Shown here: in pieces, positions 1-7,742 of the stretch
Layout of the letters: every line of letters starts with the position of its first letter
Numbering within the stretch: position 1 is the first letter of the stretch
Position numbers and translations under genes: made by a program
From: Oscillospiraceae bacterium
GTDB lineage: Bacteria > Bacillota_A > Clostridia > Oscillospirales > Oscillospiraceae
Length of the DNA stretch: 23,803 nucleotides
Reading direction: 5' to 3'
Assembly (NCBI GenBank): GCA_017516785.1
Contig: JAFXAV010000048.1
Location: forward strand, 1 to 23,803
The notes under the pieces: model-generated
What the model was told of the DNA's origin: nothing
Database searches by the model: none
Seen by the model: the letters and a program-made list of their open reading frames with translations, nothing else

Positions 1-142
1 AGCCCGAAGGGCTGACGGAGGGAGTGTCCTATCGACTTTACGACACTCCCCCAGTCAAAAATCAAAGATTTTTGCCAGCCCCCTCAGGGAGGGGGCCAAG
101 GGTGGCTTCGCCACCGAACACCTCGATAAACTGCAATTTGAA
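1..142 (-). repeat. Hairpin-rich repeat, left end copy
   Basis: Seen on the minus strand as four consecutive hairpins. H1 is GCCCCCTC/GAGGGGGC (78-96), H2 is CAAAAATC/GATTTTTG (56-74), H3 is GGGAGTGTC/GACACTCCC (20-50) and H4 is AGCCC/GGGCT (1-13). It is followed by a GGTGGC/GCCACC hairpin (101-115) and an AT-rich motif at 131-142. The copy at 23652-23803 is nearly the same in the opposite orientation, and 13817-13990 is a diverged third copy. The element is cut by the window edge at H4. No coding sequence is visible in it. Confidence 0.85.
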
Positions 143-148
143 TGCCCC

Positions 149-177
149 TTGCATATCCAACAGGGCTTTGATACAAT
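149..177 (+). promoter_or_regulatory. Predicted sigma-A promoter of the deo operon
   Basis: TTGCAT (149-154) and TACAAT (172-177) are separated by 17 bases, and TGA directly before the -10 gives an extended -10 (TGn). The predicted transcription start is near 184, about 25 bases before the deoC start codon. The -35 is a poor match to TTGACA, but the extended -10 may compensate. The start site itself is inferred. Confidence 0.55.
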
Positions 178-194
178 TATACTATATAGTATAA
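177..194. promoter_or_regulatory. Perfect palindrome, candidate operator
   Basis: TTATACTATATAGTATAA is a perfect 18-base inverted repeat. It starts at the last base of the predicted -10 box and covers the predicted transcription start. A repressor dimer bound here would block transcription. The ACTA..TAGT core resembles operators of some GntR-type regulators, but no regulator gene is in the window, so the identity of the binding protein is unknown. Confidence 0.5.
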
Positions 195-208
195 GGAGTG
201 ATGTACCT

Positions 209-877
209 ATGGAACTTTCTCAGATTCTTTCCAGATGCGACCACACTTTGCTTTCCCAGGCGGCTGCCTGGGAGGAGATCAGGGCCATCTGTGACGACGG
301 CATGAAGTATAAAACCGCCTCCGTGTGTATTCCCGCATCCTTTGTGCGACAGGCGAAGGAATACGTGGGGGACAGACTTGCCATCTGCACCGTCATCGGT
401 TTCCCCAACGGCTATTCCACCACCGCTGTCAAATGCTTTGAGACTGTGGATGCCGTGGCCAACGGCGCCGATGAGATCGACATGGTCATCAACATCGGCT
501 GGGCCAAGGAAGGTAAGTACGACGAGCTGCGGGACGAAATTGCCGCGGTGAAGTCTGCCTGCGGTGGAAAGCTCCTGAAGGTCATCATTGAGACTTGCCT
601 GCTGACCGAGGAAGAAAAAATCTGTATGTGCAAGGTGGTTTCCGCTTCCGGCGCGGACTACATCAAGACTTCCACCGGCTTTTCCAAGGCAGGCGCCACC
701 TTTGCCGACGTGGAGCTCTTTGCAAAGCACGTGTCCCCCCATGTGAAGATCAAGGCTGCCGGCGGTATCTCCAGTCTGGAGGATGCTGAAAAGTTCATCG
801 CCCTGGGTGCATCCCGACTGGGTACTTCCCGGATTGTGAAGCTGGCCAAGGGTATGGAAAACGACGGCAGCTATTAA
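209..877 (+). CDS. deoC: Deoxyribose-phosphate aldolase
   Basis: DeoC cleaves 2-deoxy-D-ribose 5-phosphate to glyceraldehyde 3-phosphate and acetaldehyde in the cytoplasm, the last step of deoxynucleoside catabolism. The 222-residue protein is a normal-length class I aldolase barrel. The Schiff-base lysine is K153 in YIKTSTGF, with supporting D91 (EIDMVINIG) and K182 (KIKAAGGI). I chose ATG 209 because AAGGAG lies about ten bases upstream. The in-frame extension to 149 would run through the predicted promoter and palindrome and adds no family sequence. It is the first gene of the deo operon, and deoD follows after 12 bases with its own AAGGAGG site. Confidence 0.95.
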   Translation: MELSQILSRCDHTLLSQAAAWEEIRAICDDGMKYKTASVCIPASFVRQAKEYVGDRLAICTVIGFPNGYSTTAVKCFETVDAVANGADEIDMVINIGWAKEGKYDELRDEIAAVKSACGGKLLKVIIETCLLTEEEKICMCKVVSASGADYIKTSTGFSKAGATFADVELFAKHVSPHVKIKAAGGISSLEDAEKFIALGASRLGTSRIVKLAKGMENDGSY

Positions 878-889
878 GGAGGATAAGTT

Positions 890-1636
890 ATGTTAACCAC
901 TCCGACTCCCCATATCAGCGCAAAACCCGGTGACTTCGGCAAAACCGTTCTGCTCCCCGGTGATCCTCTGCGCAGTAAATTCATTGCGGAAAACTTCCTG
1001 GAAAACCCCGTCCTGGTCAACAATGTCCGGGGCGCCCAGGGTTACACCGGATACTACAAGGGTGTGAAGGTGTCCGTGATGGCCACCGGCATGGGTATGC
1101 CTGCCATGGGCATCTACTCCCATGAGCTCTACAACGCCTACGGCGTGGAGAATATCATCCGCGTCGGTTCCGCCGGTTCCATTCAGGAACACATCAACCT
1201 CTATGACATTGTGCTGGCTCAGGGCGCCTGCACCGATTCCAACTGGGCAGCCCAGCATCACCTTCCCAGCACCTTTGCCCCCATTGCGGATTTTGACCTG
1301 CTGACTGCCGCTGTGGCTGCCTGCAAAGCGCATGGCGCCACCTACCACGTGGGCAATATCAACTCCTCCGACGTTTTCTACGGCGACCACGAGGGTATTC
1401 CTGAGGCTCTGGGAAAGATCCACAATCTGAAGAAAATGGGTGTCATGGCGCTGGAAATGGAAGCCGCCGCCCTGTATATGAATGCCGCCCGGTACGGCAA
1501 GCGGGCGCTGTGCATCTGCACTATCAGTGACCATGTGCTCACCGGTGTGGAGACTTCTTCTGACGAGCGGGAGCGGTCCTTTACCACCATGATGAAGGTT
1601 GCTCTGGATGTGGCTGTGGCCGCTGAGGGCATGTAA
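890..1636 (+). CDS. deoD: Purine nucleoside phosphorylase, DeoD type
   Basis: DeoD splits purine (deoxy)nucleosides with phosphate into free base and (deoxy)ribose 1-phosphate. The 248 residues match the hexameric NP-I family. Visible features are H8 in TPHI, the phosphate-binding GDP motif with R28 (LLPGDPLRSKF), R91 in IIRVGSAGS, the ribose-binding EMEAAA segment from E189, and S213-D214 in TISDH, the acid residue that protonates the base in this family. It lies between deoC and a membrane protein gene that begins immediately after its stop codon. Its product sugar phosphate is the substrate of DeoB, encoded two genes downstream. Confidence 0.95.
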   Translation: MLTTPTPHISAKPGDFGKTVLLPGDPLRSKFIAENFLENPVLVNNVRGAQGYTGYYKGVKVSVMATGMGMPAMGIYSHELYNAYGVENIIRVGSAGSIQEHINLYDIVLAQGACTDSNWAAQHHLPSTFAPIADFDLLTAAVAACKAHGATYHVGNINSSDVFYGDHEGIPEALGKIHNLKKMGVMALEMEAAALYMNAARYGKRALCICTISDHVLTGVETSSDERERSFTTMMKVALDVAVAAEGM

Positions 1637-2242
1637 ATGGAAAAGCCCACTAAAGGGTACACCATGCCTCTTTCTGTGAGCAAGTCAGAGGTACTTTCGG
1701 AGTTTGTGGTACTGACGGTGTGCGTGGTAACCCTTGGATTTTTGCATGAGGAGGGAAGTTTCAGAAGGCTGCTTATTTGGTTTCTTCTGATTCCCTGTAT
1801 TCTTTTATATTTGTACCGCTATTTTGCGCAGATCCACTTCATTCCTCAGGGGATTGCAATTACATTGTGGGGCAGGATCTTTCGTAAAATTCCTGTGTCA
1901 CAGATTCGCTTCATCAGTGCAGTGTGCTACACTATAAAAAGCAGAACCTATGAGAAGATTGCTGTCTGTACCTATGACCAGGAGGAACTGACGGCGCTTT
2001 ACAAAAAGAATACCCGCAAAATGTTCCAGAACAGCCGGGAGATTTGGTTCGGCGAATGGGCAGGGGTGGAATTGACACGCCAGGCAAGCAGAATGACCTG
2101 GGGAGTAAAAAACGACAGCCGTATTCTGTGGCTGGATTGGGACTGTGAGCGGCTGGAAATGCTGCTGAGAATGTATCCCAATGCCCAGTGGCTGGACTGT
2201 ACCCAGAAGAAGATTTTTGATGAACGGATGAATCAGAGGTGA
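1637..2242 (+). CDS. Unknown two-helix membrane protein in deo operon
   Basis: I do not recognise this 201-residue protein with certainty. Two hydrophobic segments (about residues 22-36 and 45-63) are followed by a soluble part. Residues about 66-110 read like short beta strands (IHFIPQGIAITLWG, then KIPVSQIRFISAV), which resembles bacterial PH-like (bPH/YdbT-type) domains behind a membrane hairpin. That assignment is tentative. The ATG directly abuts the deoD stop codon, with GAGGG inside the deoD end as a likely ribosome site, and deoB follows after four bases, so it is almost certainly co-transcribed with the deo genes. Its base composition is visibly AT-richer than its neighbours. No enzymatic motif is evident. 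A transport-related or sensory role would be speculation. Confidence 0.75.
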   Translation: MEKPTKGYTMPLSVSKSEVLSEFVVLTVCVVTLGFLHEEGSFRRLLIWFLLIPCILLYLYRYFAQIHFIPQGIAITLWGRIFRKIPVSQIRFISAVCYTIKSRTYEKIAVCTYDQEELTALYKKNTRKMFQNSREIWFGEWAGVELTRQASRMTWGVKNDSRILWLDWDCERLEMLLRMYPNAQWLDCTQKKIFDERMNQR

Positions 2243-2246
2243 GCCT

Positions 2247-3413
2247 ATGAAACGAGTATTTCTGATTGTTCTGGATTCCTTCGGCATCGGCGCCATGCCC
2301 GATGCGGCGGATTTCGGCGATGCGGGGGTCAACACCCTGGCATCCTGTGTAAAGTCCTCCAAACTGCATATCCCCAACATGATTGCCGCAGGCCTTGGCA
2401 ACATCGACGGCGTGGAATGCCTGCCGAAAGTTGAAGCACCTGCCGGTGCTGTTGCCCGGCTGGCTGAAAGCTCCATGGGCAAGGATACCACCATCGGCCA
2501 CTGGGAAATTGCGGGCATCATCTCGCCCCGGCCGCTGCCCACTTATCCCGAGGGATTTCCTGAAGAGGTTTTGCAGCCTTTTCGGGAGGCTACCGGAAGG
2601 GGCATTCTGGCCAACGCCCCCTGGTCCGGCACCAAGGTCATCGAAGCTTTTGGCGACGAGCATGTGAAAACCGGCGATCTGATTGTCTACACTTCCGCCG
2701 ACTCTGTGTTCCAGATTGCGGCCCATGAGGAGGTTGTTCCTCTGGAACAGCTTTACGAATACTGCCGCATTGCAAGATCGCAGCTGAAGGGAAAACACGG
2801 TGTGGGCCGGGTCATCGCCCGTCCCTTCGTGGGAGAAAGCGGCAATTATACCCGCACTTCCAACCGCCATGACTATTCCCTGGAACCGCCCGCGAAGACC
2901 ATGCTGGATGCTGTGAAAGATGCGGGGATGGACAGCATTGGTGTCGGTAAAATCTACGATATTTTCGCCGGTGAGGGTACCACGGAGCATGTGTACAACA
3001 AGAGCAATGCCAACGGTATGGCCTATGCGATGAATTATGTAAACCAAGATTTCCAAGGCCTATGCTTTGTGAATCTGGTGGACTTTGACATGCTCTACGG
3101 TCACCGACGGGATATTGACGGCTACGCCAATGCACTGACGGAATTCGACAGCTGGCTGGGTGATTTCCTGAAGAAACTTCAGGATGACGATATTCTGATG
3201 ATTACCGCCGACCATGGCTGCGACCCCGGCTACATCACTACCACCGACCATACCAGAGAGTATGTGCCGTTGGTGGTGCTGGGCAAGCAGGTGAAACCTG
3301 TGAACCTGGGCACCCGGGGAAGCTTTGCGGATATTGCCGCAACGGTTACAGAGCTGCTGGGTGTGGAATTTGACACCCCCGGGCAGAGTTTTGCAAAGGA
3401 GATTATGAAATGA
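2247..3413 (+). CDS. deoB: Phosphopentomutase
   Basis: DeoB interconverts (deoxy)ribose 1-phosphate and 5-phosphate, linking the phosphorylase to the aldolase. The 388-residue protein has the alkaline-phosphatase-superfamily core of the prokaryotic enzyme. D10 in IVLDSFGIG is a metal ligand, T81 in GKDTTIGHWE aligns with the threonine phosphorylated in Bacillus PPM (Thr85), and the C-terminal metal site appears in DFDMLYGHRRD, TADHGCDP and TTDHTREYVP. The family's cap domain lies in between. The start has GAGGTG just upstream. Its stop overlaps the cdd start by four bases (ATGA), which suggests translational coupling. Confidence 0.96.
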   Translation: MKRVFLIVLDSFGIGAMPDAADFGDAGVNTLASCVKSSKLHIPNMIAAGLGNIDGVECLPKVEAPAGAVARLAESSMGKDTTIGHWEIAGIISPRPLPTYPEGFPEEVLQPFREATGRGILANAPWSGTKVIEAFGDEHVKTGDLIVYTSADSVFQIAAHEEVVPLEQLYEYCRIARSQLKGKHGVGRVIARPFVGESGNYTRTSNRHDYSLEPPAKTMLDAVKDAGMDSIGVGKIYDIFAGEGTTEHVYNKSNANGMAYAMNYVNQDFQGLCFVNLVDFDMLYGHRRDIDGYANALTEFDSWLGDFLKKLQDDDILMITADHGCDPGYITTTDHTREYVPLVVLGKQVKPVNLGTRGSFADIAATVTELLGVEFDTPGQSFAKEIMK

Positions 3414-3805
3414 GTCCTGAAAAACTGATGGAACTTGCCAAAGAGGCCATGACCCATGCCTATGCCCCCTACTCCGGCTACAAGGTAGGCGCGGCGCTGC
3501 TCTGCGCCGACGGCACGGTCTACCAGGGCTGCAACATCGAAAATTCCGCCTACGGTCCTACCAACTGCGCCGAGCGGACGGCCTTTTTCAAGGCAGTCTA
3601 CGACGGTCACCGGGATTTCGCCGCTATCGCTATCTGCGGCGGCAAGGACGGCGTCATTGAGCGGTTTTTCCCGCCCTGCGGTGTCTGCCGGCAGGTGATG
3701 GCAGAGTTCTGCGGCAAGGATTTCCTGATTTATATGATCGGCCCCGATGGGACGTATGAAACCCACACATTGGCAGAGATTCTTCCCTACAGTTTTGGAC
3801 TATAA
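3410..3805 (+). CDS. cdd: Cytidine deaminase
   Basis: Cdd hydrolytically deaminates cytidine and deoxycytidine to (deoxy)uridine. The 131 residues are typical of the small homotetrameric enzyme. N42 and E44 in NIENSAYG bind the ribose. C53 and catalytic E55 (NCAER), with C90 and C93 (PPCGVCRQ), form the three-cysteine zinc site. It is the last gene of the deo operon and overlaps deoB by four bases. A uridine/thymidine phosphorylase to use its product is not in the window. A hairpin follows at 3810-3837. Confidence 0.96.
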   Translation: MSPEKLMELAKEAMTHAYAPYSGYKVGAALLCADGTVYQGCNIENSAYGPTNCAERTAFFKAVYDGHRDFAAIAICGGKDGVIERFFPPCGVCRQVMAEFCGKDFLIYMIGPDGTYETHTLAEILPYSFGL

Positions 3806-3809
3806 AAAG

Positions 3810-3837
3810 AAAGCACCCCGCTGAAGCGGGGTGCTTT
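3810..3837. terminator. Bidirectional intrinsic terminator
   Basis: A 12-bp perfect stem (AAAGCACCCCGC/GCGGGGTGCTTT) with a TGAA loop sits between the convergent cdd and symporter genes. On the minus strand it is followed by a T-rich tail (CTTTTTATA), so it is a strong terminator for the symporter gene. The plus-strand tail is weaker (TTTCACATTT) but probably still ends the deo transcript. Confidence 0.85.
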
Positions 3838-3842
3838 CACAT

Positions 3843-5210
3843 TTAGTTGAAGAAGTCGTAAATTCCGTATACAAAGAGAGCAAAGACAATGACAGGGAGG
3901 ATCCAGGTCATGTAGAAGCGCATCCAGTTTGCGATCTTCAGTCCCTTGCCGGAGTTGGCTTCGGCGGTGAAGTTCTTCCATCCCCAGCCGCGGCGGCTGG
4001 TGCAGAAGAGGATGAATGCCAAACTACCAAGAGGCAGCAGGCAGTTGGAGACGATGAAATCCTCCAGATCCATGATGGTGGAGCCTTCGCCAAAGGGCTG
4101 CACACCCTTCAGAACACTCCAACCCAGGGCGCAGGGCAGGGTCAGCAGCAGAATGCCGAGACAGCAGATGACACAGGTCTTCTTCCGGCTCCAGCCAGTT
4201 GAGTCCATCACGCAGGAGATGATGCACTCAAAGACGGTGAAAATGGTGGACAGAGCGGCAAAGCTCATGAACACGAAGAACAGGCTGCCCCAGAATCTGC
4301 CGCCGGGCAGATTATTAAAGACGTTGGGCAGGGTGATGAAGATCAGGCTGGGGCCGCTGCCTACTTCCACGTCATAGGCAAAGCAGGCGGGGAAGATGAT
4401 CAGGCCGGAGGTGAAAGCCACGAAGGTGTCGAGAATGGTGACATTCAGACTTTCGCCCAGCAGAGAGCGCTCTTTGTCCAGATAGCTGCCGAAAATGGCC
4501 ATGGCGCCGATGCCCAAGCTCAGGGTGAAGAAGGCCTGGTTCATAGCGGCGACCACTACTTTGCCGACGCCTTCTTCCAGCAGGCGGTTCAGGTCAGGCA
4601 GCAGGTAGAACTTCAGGCCCTCGCTGCCGCCGGGGGTCAGGACGCTGTTGATGGCGAGGACAACCATGATGGCAAGCAGCGCCAGCATCATATACTTGGT
4701 AACTCGCTCCAGGCCCTTCTGAAGACCCAGGGAGCAGACCAGGAAGCCGATGACCACCACGATGGTGGTGTAAACCAGCTGCACCTTCACATCAGAGAGC
4801 ATTGCGGGGAAGGTCTCGCCGACCTGAGCAGGGGACAGACCAACGAAATCACCGGAGGCCATAGAGACAAAGTAGTGGAGTATCCAGCCGGTAACGGAGG
4901 AGTAGAACATCATCAGGACGACGCAGCCTGCCAGGCAGCTATAGCCGTGAAGATGCCATTTGCTGCCCTTGGGTTCCAGTTCCCGGTGCATGACAGCGGG
5001 GCTCTTCTGGCTGGCACGGCCAACAGCGAATTCCATGGTCATGACGGGAATGCCCAGCAGAACCAGGAAGAACAGATAGATCAGGACAAAAATTGCGCCG
5101 CCGTTTTCGCCAGTGATATAGGGAAATTTCCAGACATTGCCCACACCGATGGCGCAGCCAGCGCTGAGCAGGATGAAACCAAGACGGCTTCCAAGATGTT
5201 CTCGTTGCAT
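3843..5210 (-). CDS. Sodium:neurotransmitter symporter family transporter
   Basis: An NSS (SLC6-type, LeuT-fold) sodium-coupled importer in the cytoplasmic membrane; bacterial members mostly carry amino acids. The 455 residues fit the 11-12 helix bacterial type. TM1 carries the unwound family signature GNVWKFPY then TGENGGAIF. TM6-TM8 regions include AFFTLSLGIGAM, then DTFVAFTSGLIIFPACFAY and LIFITLPNVF. The outer-gate arginine of LeuT is lysine here, which I believe also occurs in other bacterial NSS proteins. The substrate cannot be read from sequence. It lies downstream of xpt, separated by a terminator, with the start codon only about 28 bases after that hairpin's T-run and GAGG upstream of the ATG. 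Confidence 0.93.
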   Translation of the reverse strand: MQREHLGSRLGFILLSAGCAIGVGNVWKFPYITGENGGAIFVLIYLFFLVLLGIPVMTMEFAVGRASQKSPAVMHRELEPKGSKWHLHGYSCLAGCVVLMMFYSSVTGWILHYFVSMASGDFVGLSPAQVGETFPAMLSDVKVQLVYTTIVVVIGFLVCSLGLQKGLERVTKYMMLALLAIMVVLAINSVLTPGGSEGLKFYLLPDLNRLLEEGVGKVVVAAMNQAFFTLSLGIGAMAIFGSYLDKERSLLGESLNVTILDTFVAFTSGLIIFPACFAYDVEVGSGPSLIFITLPNVFNNLPGGRFWGSLFFVFMSFAALSTIFTVFECIISCVMDSTGWSRKKTCVICCLGILLLTLPCALGWSVLKGVQPFGEGSTIMDLEDFIVSNCLLPLGSLAFILFCTSRRGWGWKNFTAEANSGKGLKIANWMRFYMTWILPVIVFALFVYGIYDFFN

Positions 5211-5238
5211 AAATACCTCTGAATTTTTGAATGGATAT

Positions 5239-5269
5239 AAAAAACCCCGGAAGGAAGCACCTTCCGGGG
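5239..5269 (-). terminator. Intrinsic terminator after xpt
   Basis: A 10-bp GC-rich stem (CCCCGGAAGG/CCTTCCGGGG, 5245-5269) with a five-base loop is followed on the minus strand by six T residues (5239-5244). It lies just past the xpt stop codon and immediately before the symporter start, so it separates or attenuates the two genes. Confidence 0.88.
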
Positions 5270-5282
5270 GTTGGTTTGCCGA

Positions 5283-5858
5283 TTACTGCTTGCGGAACAC
5301 GAAGCCGTTCTCGTCTGCCTCATCAATGATGGCCAGAGACTTCAGATCGTAACCTTCCTCGCGCAGCTTCTTGCCGCCGTCCTGGAAGCCCTTCTCAATG
5401 GCACAGCCGATGCCAACCAGCTCAGCACCGGACTGATTCACGATGTCCAGCAGGCCGTACATAGCCTGGCCGTTGGCCATGAAGTCGTCAATGATCAGAA
5501 CCTTGTCGTCCTTGGTCAGCCAGTCCTTGGAGCAAATCAGGGTGACGGTCTTTTTATAGGTGTAGGAGAAAATCTCGCTCTTGTACAGGCCGCCCTCGAT
5601 GTTGTCGCTCTTGGCCTTCTTGGCAAAGATCATGGGGATGCCCCACTTGTAGGAACAAACTGTAGCGATGGGGATACCACTTGCTTCAGCAGTCAGGATC
5701 TTGGTAACGCCGGTAAGGTCAAACAGACGGGCGAATTCGTCAGCCAGCTCCCCCAGGAACCGGGTGTCGACCTGATGGTTCAGAAAACCGTCAACTTTGA
5801 TGATGTGACCGGGAAGGCTGCGACCCTCCAGGCGAATGCGCTGTTCCAGTGCTTCCAT
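5283..5858 (-). CDS. xpt: Xanthine phosphoribosyltransferase
   Basis: Xpt makes XMP from xanthine and PRPP, feeding salvage towards GMP. At 191 residues it is close to Bacillus Xpt. The PRPP-binding loop VLIIDDFMANGQA spans residues 120-132, and the N-terminal MEALEQRIRLEGRSLPG, GFLNHQVD and TAEASGIPIA segments are typical of Firmicutes Xpt. GGAGGG lies just upstream of the ATG. It has its own candidate promoter and a terminator. No pbuX xanthine permease is adjacent, and I could not find the conserved purine-riboswitch core in the 137 bases upstream. Confidence 0.95.
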   Translation of the reverse strand: MEALEQRIRLEGRSLPGHIIKVDGFLNHQVDTRFLGELADEFARLFDLTGVTKILTAEASGIPIATVCSYKWGIPMIFAKKAKSDNIEGGLYKSEIFSYTYKKTVTLICSKDWLTKDDKVLIIDDFMANGQAMYGLLDIVNQSGAELVGIGCAIEKGFQDGGKKLREEGYDLKSLAIIDEADENGFVFRKQ

Positions 5859-5896
5859 AAATTCCCTCCGTTAATTTTTTTATGGGTTACACTAAT

Positions 5897-5925
5897 ATTA
5901 TGGATGGTTTTGCTAAAAAAAGCAA
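5897..5925 (-). promoter_or_regulatory. Candidate promoter of xpt
   Basis: On the minus strand, TTGCTT (5920-5925) and CATAAT (5897-5902) are spaced by 17 bases. The overlapping TAATAT (5895-5900) is an alternative -10. The rest of this 137-base gap is AT-rich, and I see nothing else definite in it. Confidence 0.45.
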
Positions 5926-5995
5926 GAGGGAGTCCTAGCTAAAAAATAGGGAAAAGAAAGGCTTTCCTTGTCAGGAATTAACAAAAACTTCACGA

Positions 5996-6754
5996 TCAGT
6001 CCAGAGGCAAGCCCAAATAGGTGGGAATGGGGCAGTTTTCCGTCAGGGAAATGCCCATTGCGAAGGGTTTTTCGCCGCCGGGAGTTCTGAAAAAGCCGGA
6101 TTTGCACCCAAGGGAGCGGAGAATTCTGGGCGCGGCATTACTGCTGCCCAAAAGCTCATGGCAAATAAGCTTTTCGTCCATCACGGTAACGGCGGCAAGA
6201 ATGCCGCTTCCGGAGAAGAAGGCTGCCAGGGATGCAAGCAGGTCCAGATCTTCCTTTTCCTGAATCAGGGAGCCTTCCGGCAGCAGCATCCGGCGCAGAG
6301 CAGCATATTCCTCTTTTTCCACAAGAAGGAGCGGTTCTGCTTCCTCCGCGGCTTCGCAGGTGAATTCTGAAACCGTTGTCCAGTGGGTGTAACCCATTTT
6401 GGCGTACATCCGGGAAAGATTTTCGGTGGCGGGATAGAGAATAATACCGTCGAAGCCCTGATTTTTCAGAATATTCCGGGCGTCATCCATCAGAGTACGG
6501 CACAGACCCTGACCGCGGTATGCGGGGTCTGTGGCAACGCCATAGATATAGGCAAAGCGGGTGCCCCGGAAACTGGTTTCGAACCAGTAGAGGGCAGCGG
6601 CGATGGAGCCATCCAGGGTCAGGCAGCGGCAGCGGTCAGGGGAATAGGCGATGGAATAAAAGGCATCCAGAAAATCGTCTTCATCGCCAAAGGCTGCTTT
6701 CCACAGGCTTCTCAGCTGGGGAATCTGGGACGGGGATGGATAATCAATGTTCAT
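5996..6754 (-). CDS. GNAT family N-acetyltransferase, long form
   Basis: A Gcn5-related acyltransferase of unknown substrate. The N-terminal half is a standard GNAT domain: the acetyl-CoA pyrophosphate loop is YRGQGLC around residues 79-85, preceded by the strand FAYIYGVATDP, and motif B is SRMYAKMGYTH at about 114-124. The roughly 120 residues after it exceed the minimal fold and may be a second, degenerate domain, as in longer two-domain GNATs. The start codon lies inside the end of the upstream DUF2156 gene (11-base overlap), with GGAGG in that gene as the ribosome site, so the two are translated from one message. No convincing terminator follows. Confidence 0.85.
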   Translation of the reverse strand: MNIDYPSPSQIPQLRSLWKAAFGDEDDFLDAFYSIAYSPDRCRCLTLDGSIAAALYWFETSFRGTRFAYIYGVATDPAYRGQGLCRTLMDDARNILKNQGFDGIILYPATENLSRMYAKMGYTHWTTVSEFTCEAAEEAEPLLLVEKEEYAALRRMLLPEGSLIQEKEDLDLLASLAAFFSGSGILAAVTVMDEKLICHELLGSSNAAPRILRSLGCKSGFFRTPGGEKPFAMGISLTENCPIPTYLGLPLD

Positions 6755-7655
6755 CCTCTTCCTCCCAGAGCCGTGCCCAGTATTTTTCTACCATGTGGTG
6801 GGGGTTATAGGAGAGCTTGGCTTTGCGAAGGCCTTCCAGACCCATATCGTCTTCCCGGTTCAGGAACCGGACTTCCGGATACTTTTCACGGAGATACCGG
6901 GCAAAGGCACGGTTGATGGTAGGATATGCACCGTCCACATCCTCCCGGGCCTTTTCAAAGTGGATATCGAAGGTATCTTCTCTCAGGCGGCTTCCCATGG
7001 TGAAGGCCAGTACTTCGCCACCGTCCACCAGCACCAGTCCCTCCAGACCCAGCTGATTCTGGAAGGTGAAAGCTCGGTTCAGGGCCAGCTCTTCCAGATG
7101 AAAGTCGGCATGGGGGTCGGAAGCATTCCGGTCGGCATACCACTTCTGCAGCATGCAGTAGGCGGCCACCCGGGTGTGCTCGTCCAGGGGCAGAACCTGG
7201 GCGTTGGGATGGACATCGTCAAAACGGTGCAGATGGTTGCGTTTTTTCTGGAACTTGCGGCCCTTCAGGTCGGCCAGGTCATCGATGGAGTAGACATAGT
7301 CGAAGCTGTCCCGGGCAGGATAGAACCGGAAAGCGCCGGGATAAAGCGCTTCCATCTGGTCGCATTCCTCTTTCAGAAGGCCGGTCAGGCAGCAGGGAAT
7401 GCCACGCTTAGCGGCGTCATGGATGAGGGCATCCAGCACCCGCTTCAGGTCACCGTTACCTAAGGGGAAGGGATAGACATTGTGGCGGTCGAACTGGGAA
7501 AACAGCAGAAGTCTTCCGCCCCGGAAGGCGGCTTTCTGGCGGCCCCAGAGGAAGAGATTCGCGAAGGAATATTCACAGCCCCGTTCAGGGCCGGACATCA
7601 GGTAGTTTTCGTATTTTTCTTTTTGATTCAGATCCAATTTTTCAAAACTGATCAT
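6744..7655 (-). CDS. DUF2156 / LPG_synthase_C domain protein
   Basis: The 303 residues resemble DUF2156 proteins, the soluble GNAT-like fold also found at the C-terminus of phosphatidylglycerol lysyltransferase (MprF). Recognisable parts are the N-terminal CEYSFANLFLWG segment, the central KGRKFQKKRNHLHRF, and C-terminal YPTINRAFARYL, FLNREDDMGLEGLRKAK and SYNPHHMVEKY. No membrane segments are visible, so it is probably cytosolic, unlike full MprF. Its substrate is unknown; aminoacyl-tRNA-dependent transfer is known only for relatives. It has a good promoter, AAGGAG eight bases before the ATG, and overlaps the GNAT gene. Confidence 0.85.
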   Translation of the reverse strand: MISFEKLDLNQKEKYENYLMSGPERGCEYSFANLFLWGRQKAAFRGGRLLLFSQFDRHNVYPFPLGNGDLKRVLDALIHDAAKRGIPCCLTGLLKEECDQMEALYPGAFRFYPARDSFDYVYSIDDLADLKGRKFQKKRNHLHRFDDVHPNAQVLPLDEHTRVAAYCMLQKWYADRNASDPHADFHLEELALNRAFTFQNQLGLEGLVLVDGGEVLAFTMGSRLREDTFDIHFEKAREDVDGAYPTINRAFARYLREKYPEVRFLNREDDMGLEGLRKAKLSYNPHHMVEKYWARLWEEEDEH

Positions 7656-7697
7656 GGGTAATGCTCCTTTGGAAAGTGTCTTGTGACATACACAATT

Positions 7698-7726
7698 ATT
7701 TTACCACATTCGGTGCCACATCTCAA
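7698..7726 (-). promoter_or_regulatory. Sigma-A promoter of the DUF2156-GNAT pair
   Basis: On the minus strand, TTGAGA (7721-7726) and TAAAAT (7698-7703) have a 17-base spacer and a TGG extended -10. Each hexamer matches consensus at five of six bases. The predicted start near 7691 gives a leader of about 36 bases. Confidence 0.75.
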
Positions 7727-7742
7727 CAGGAAAGAGCTTCCC

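Noticed and set aside
1..142. CRISPR array or tandem repeats at the window end
   Set aside because: The structure is a series of different hairpins and not direct repeats with regular spacers; its other copies lie far away.
149..208. Longer deoC start at 149
   Set aside because: The extra 20 codons run through the predicted promoter and palindrome and do not match the aldolase N-terminus; ATG 209 has a proper ribosome site.
1932..3056. Minus-strand open frame of 374 codons
   Set aside because: It is antisense to the unknown membrane protein gene and deoB, crosses both, and has no ribosome site or domain.
5859..5995. Purine riboswitch upstream of xpt
   Set aside because: Expected from Bacillus xpt, but the conserved guanine-aptamer core sequences and three-way junction are not recognisable on the minus strand.
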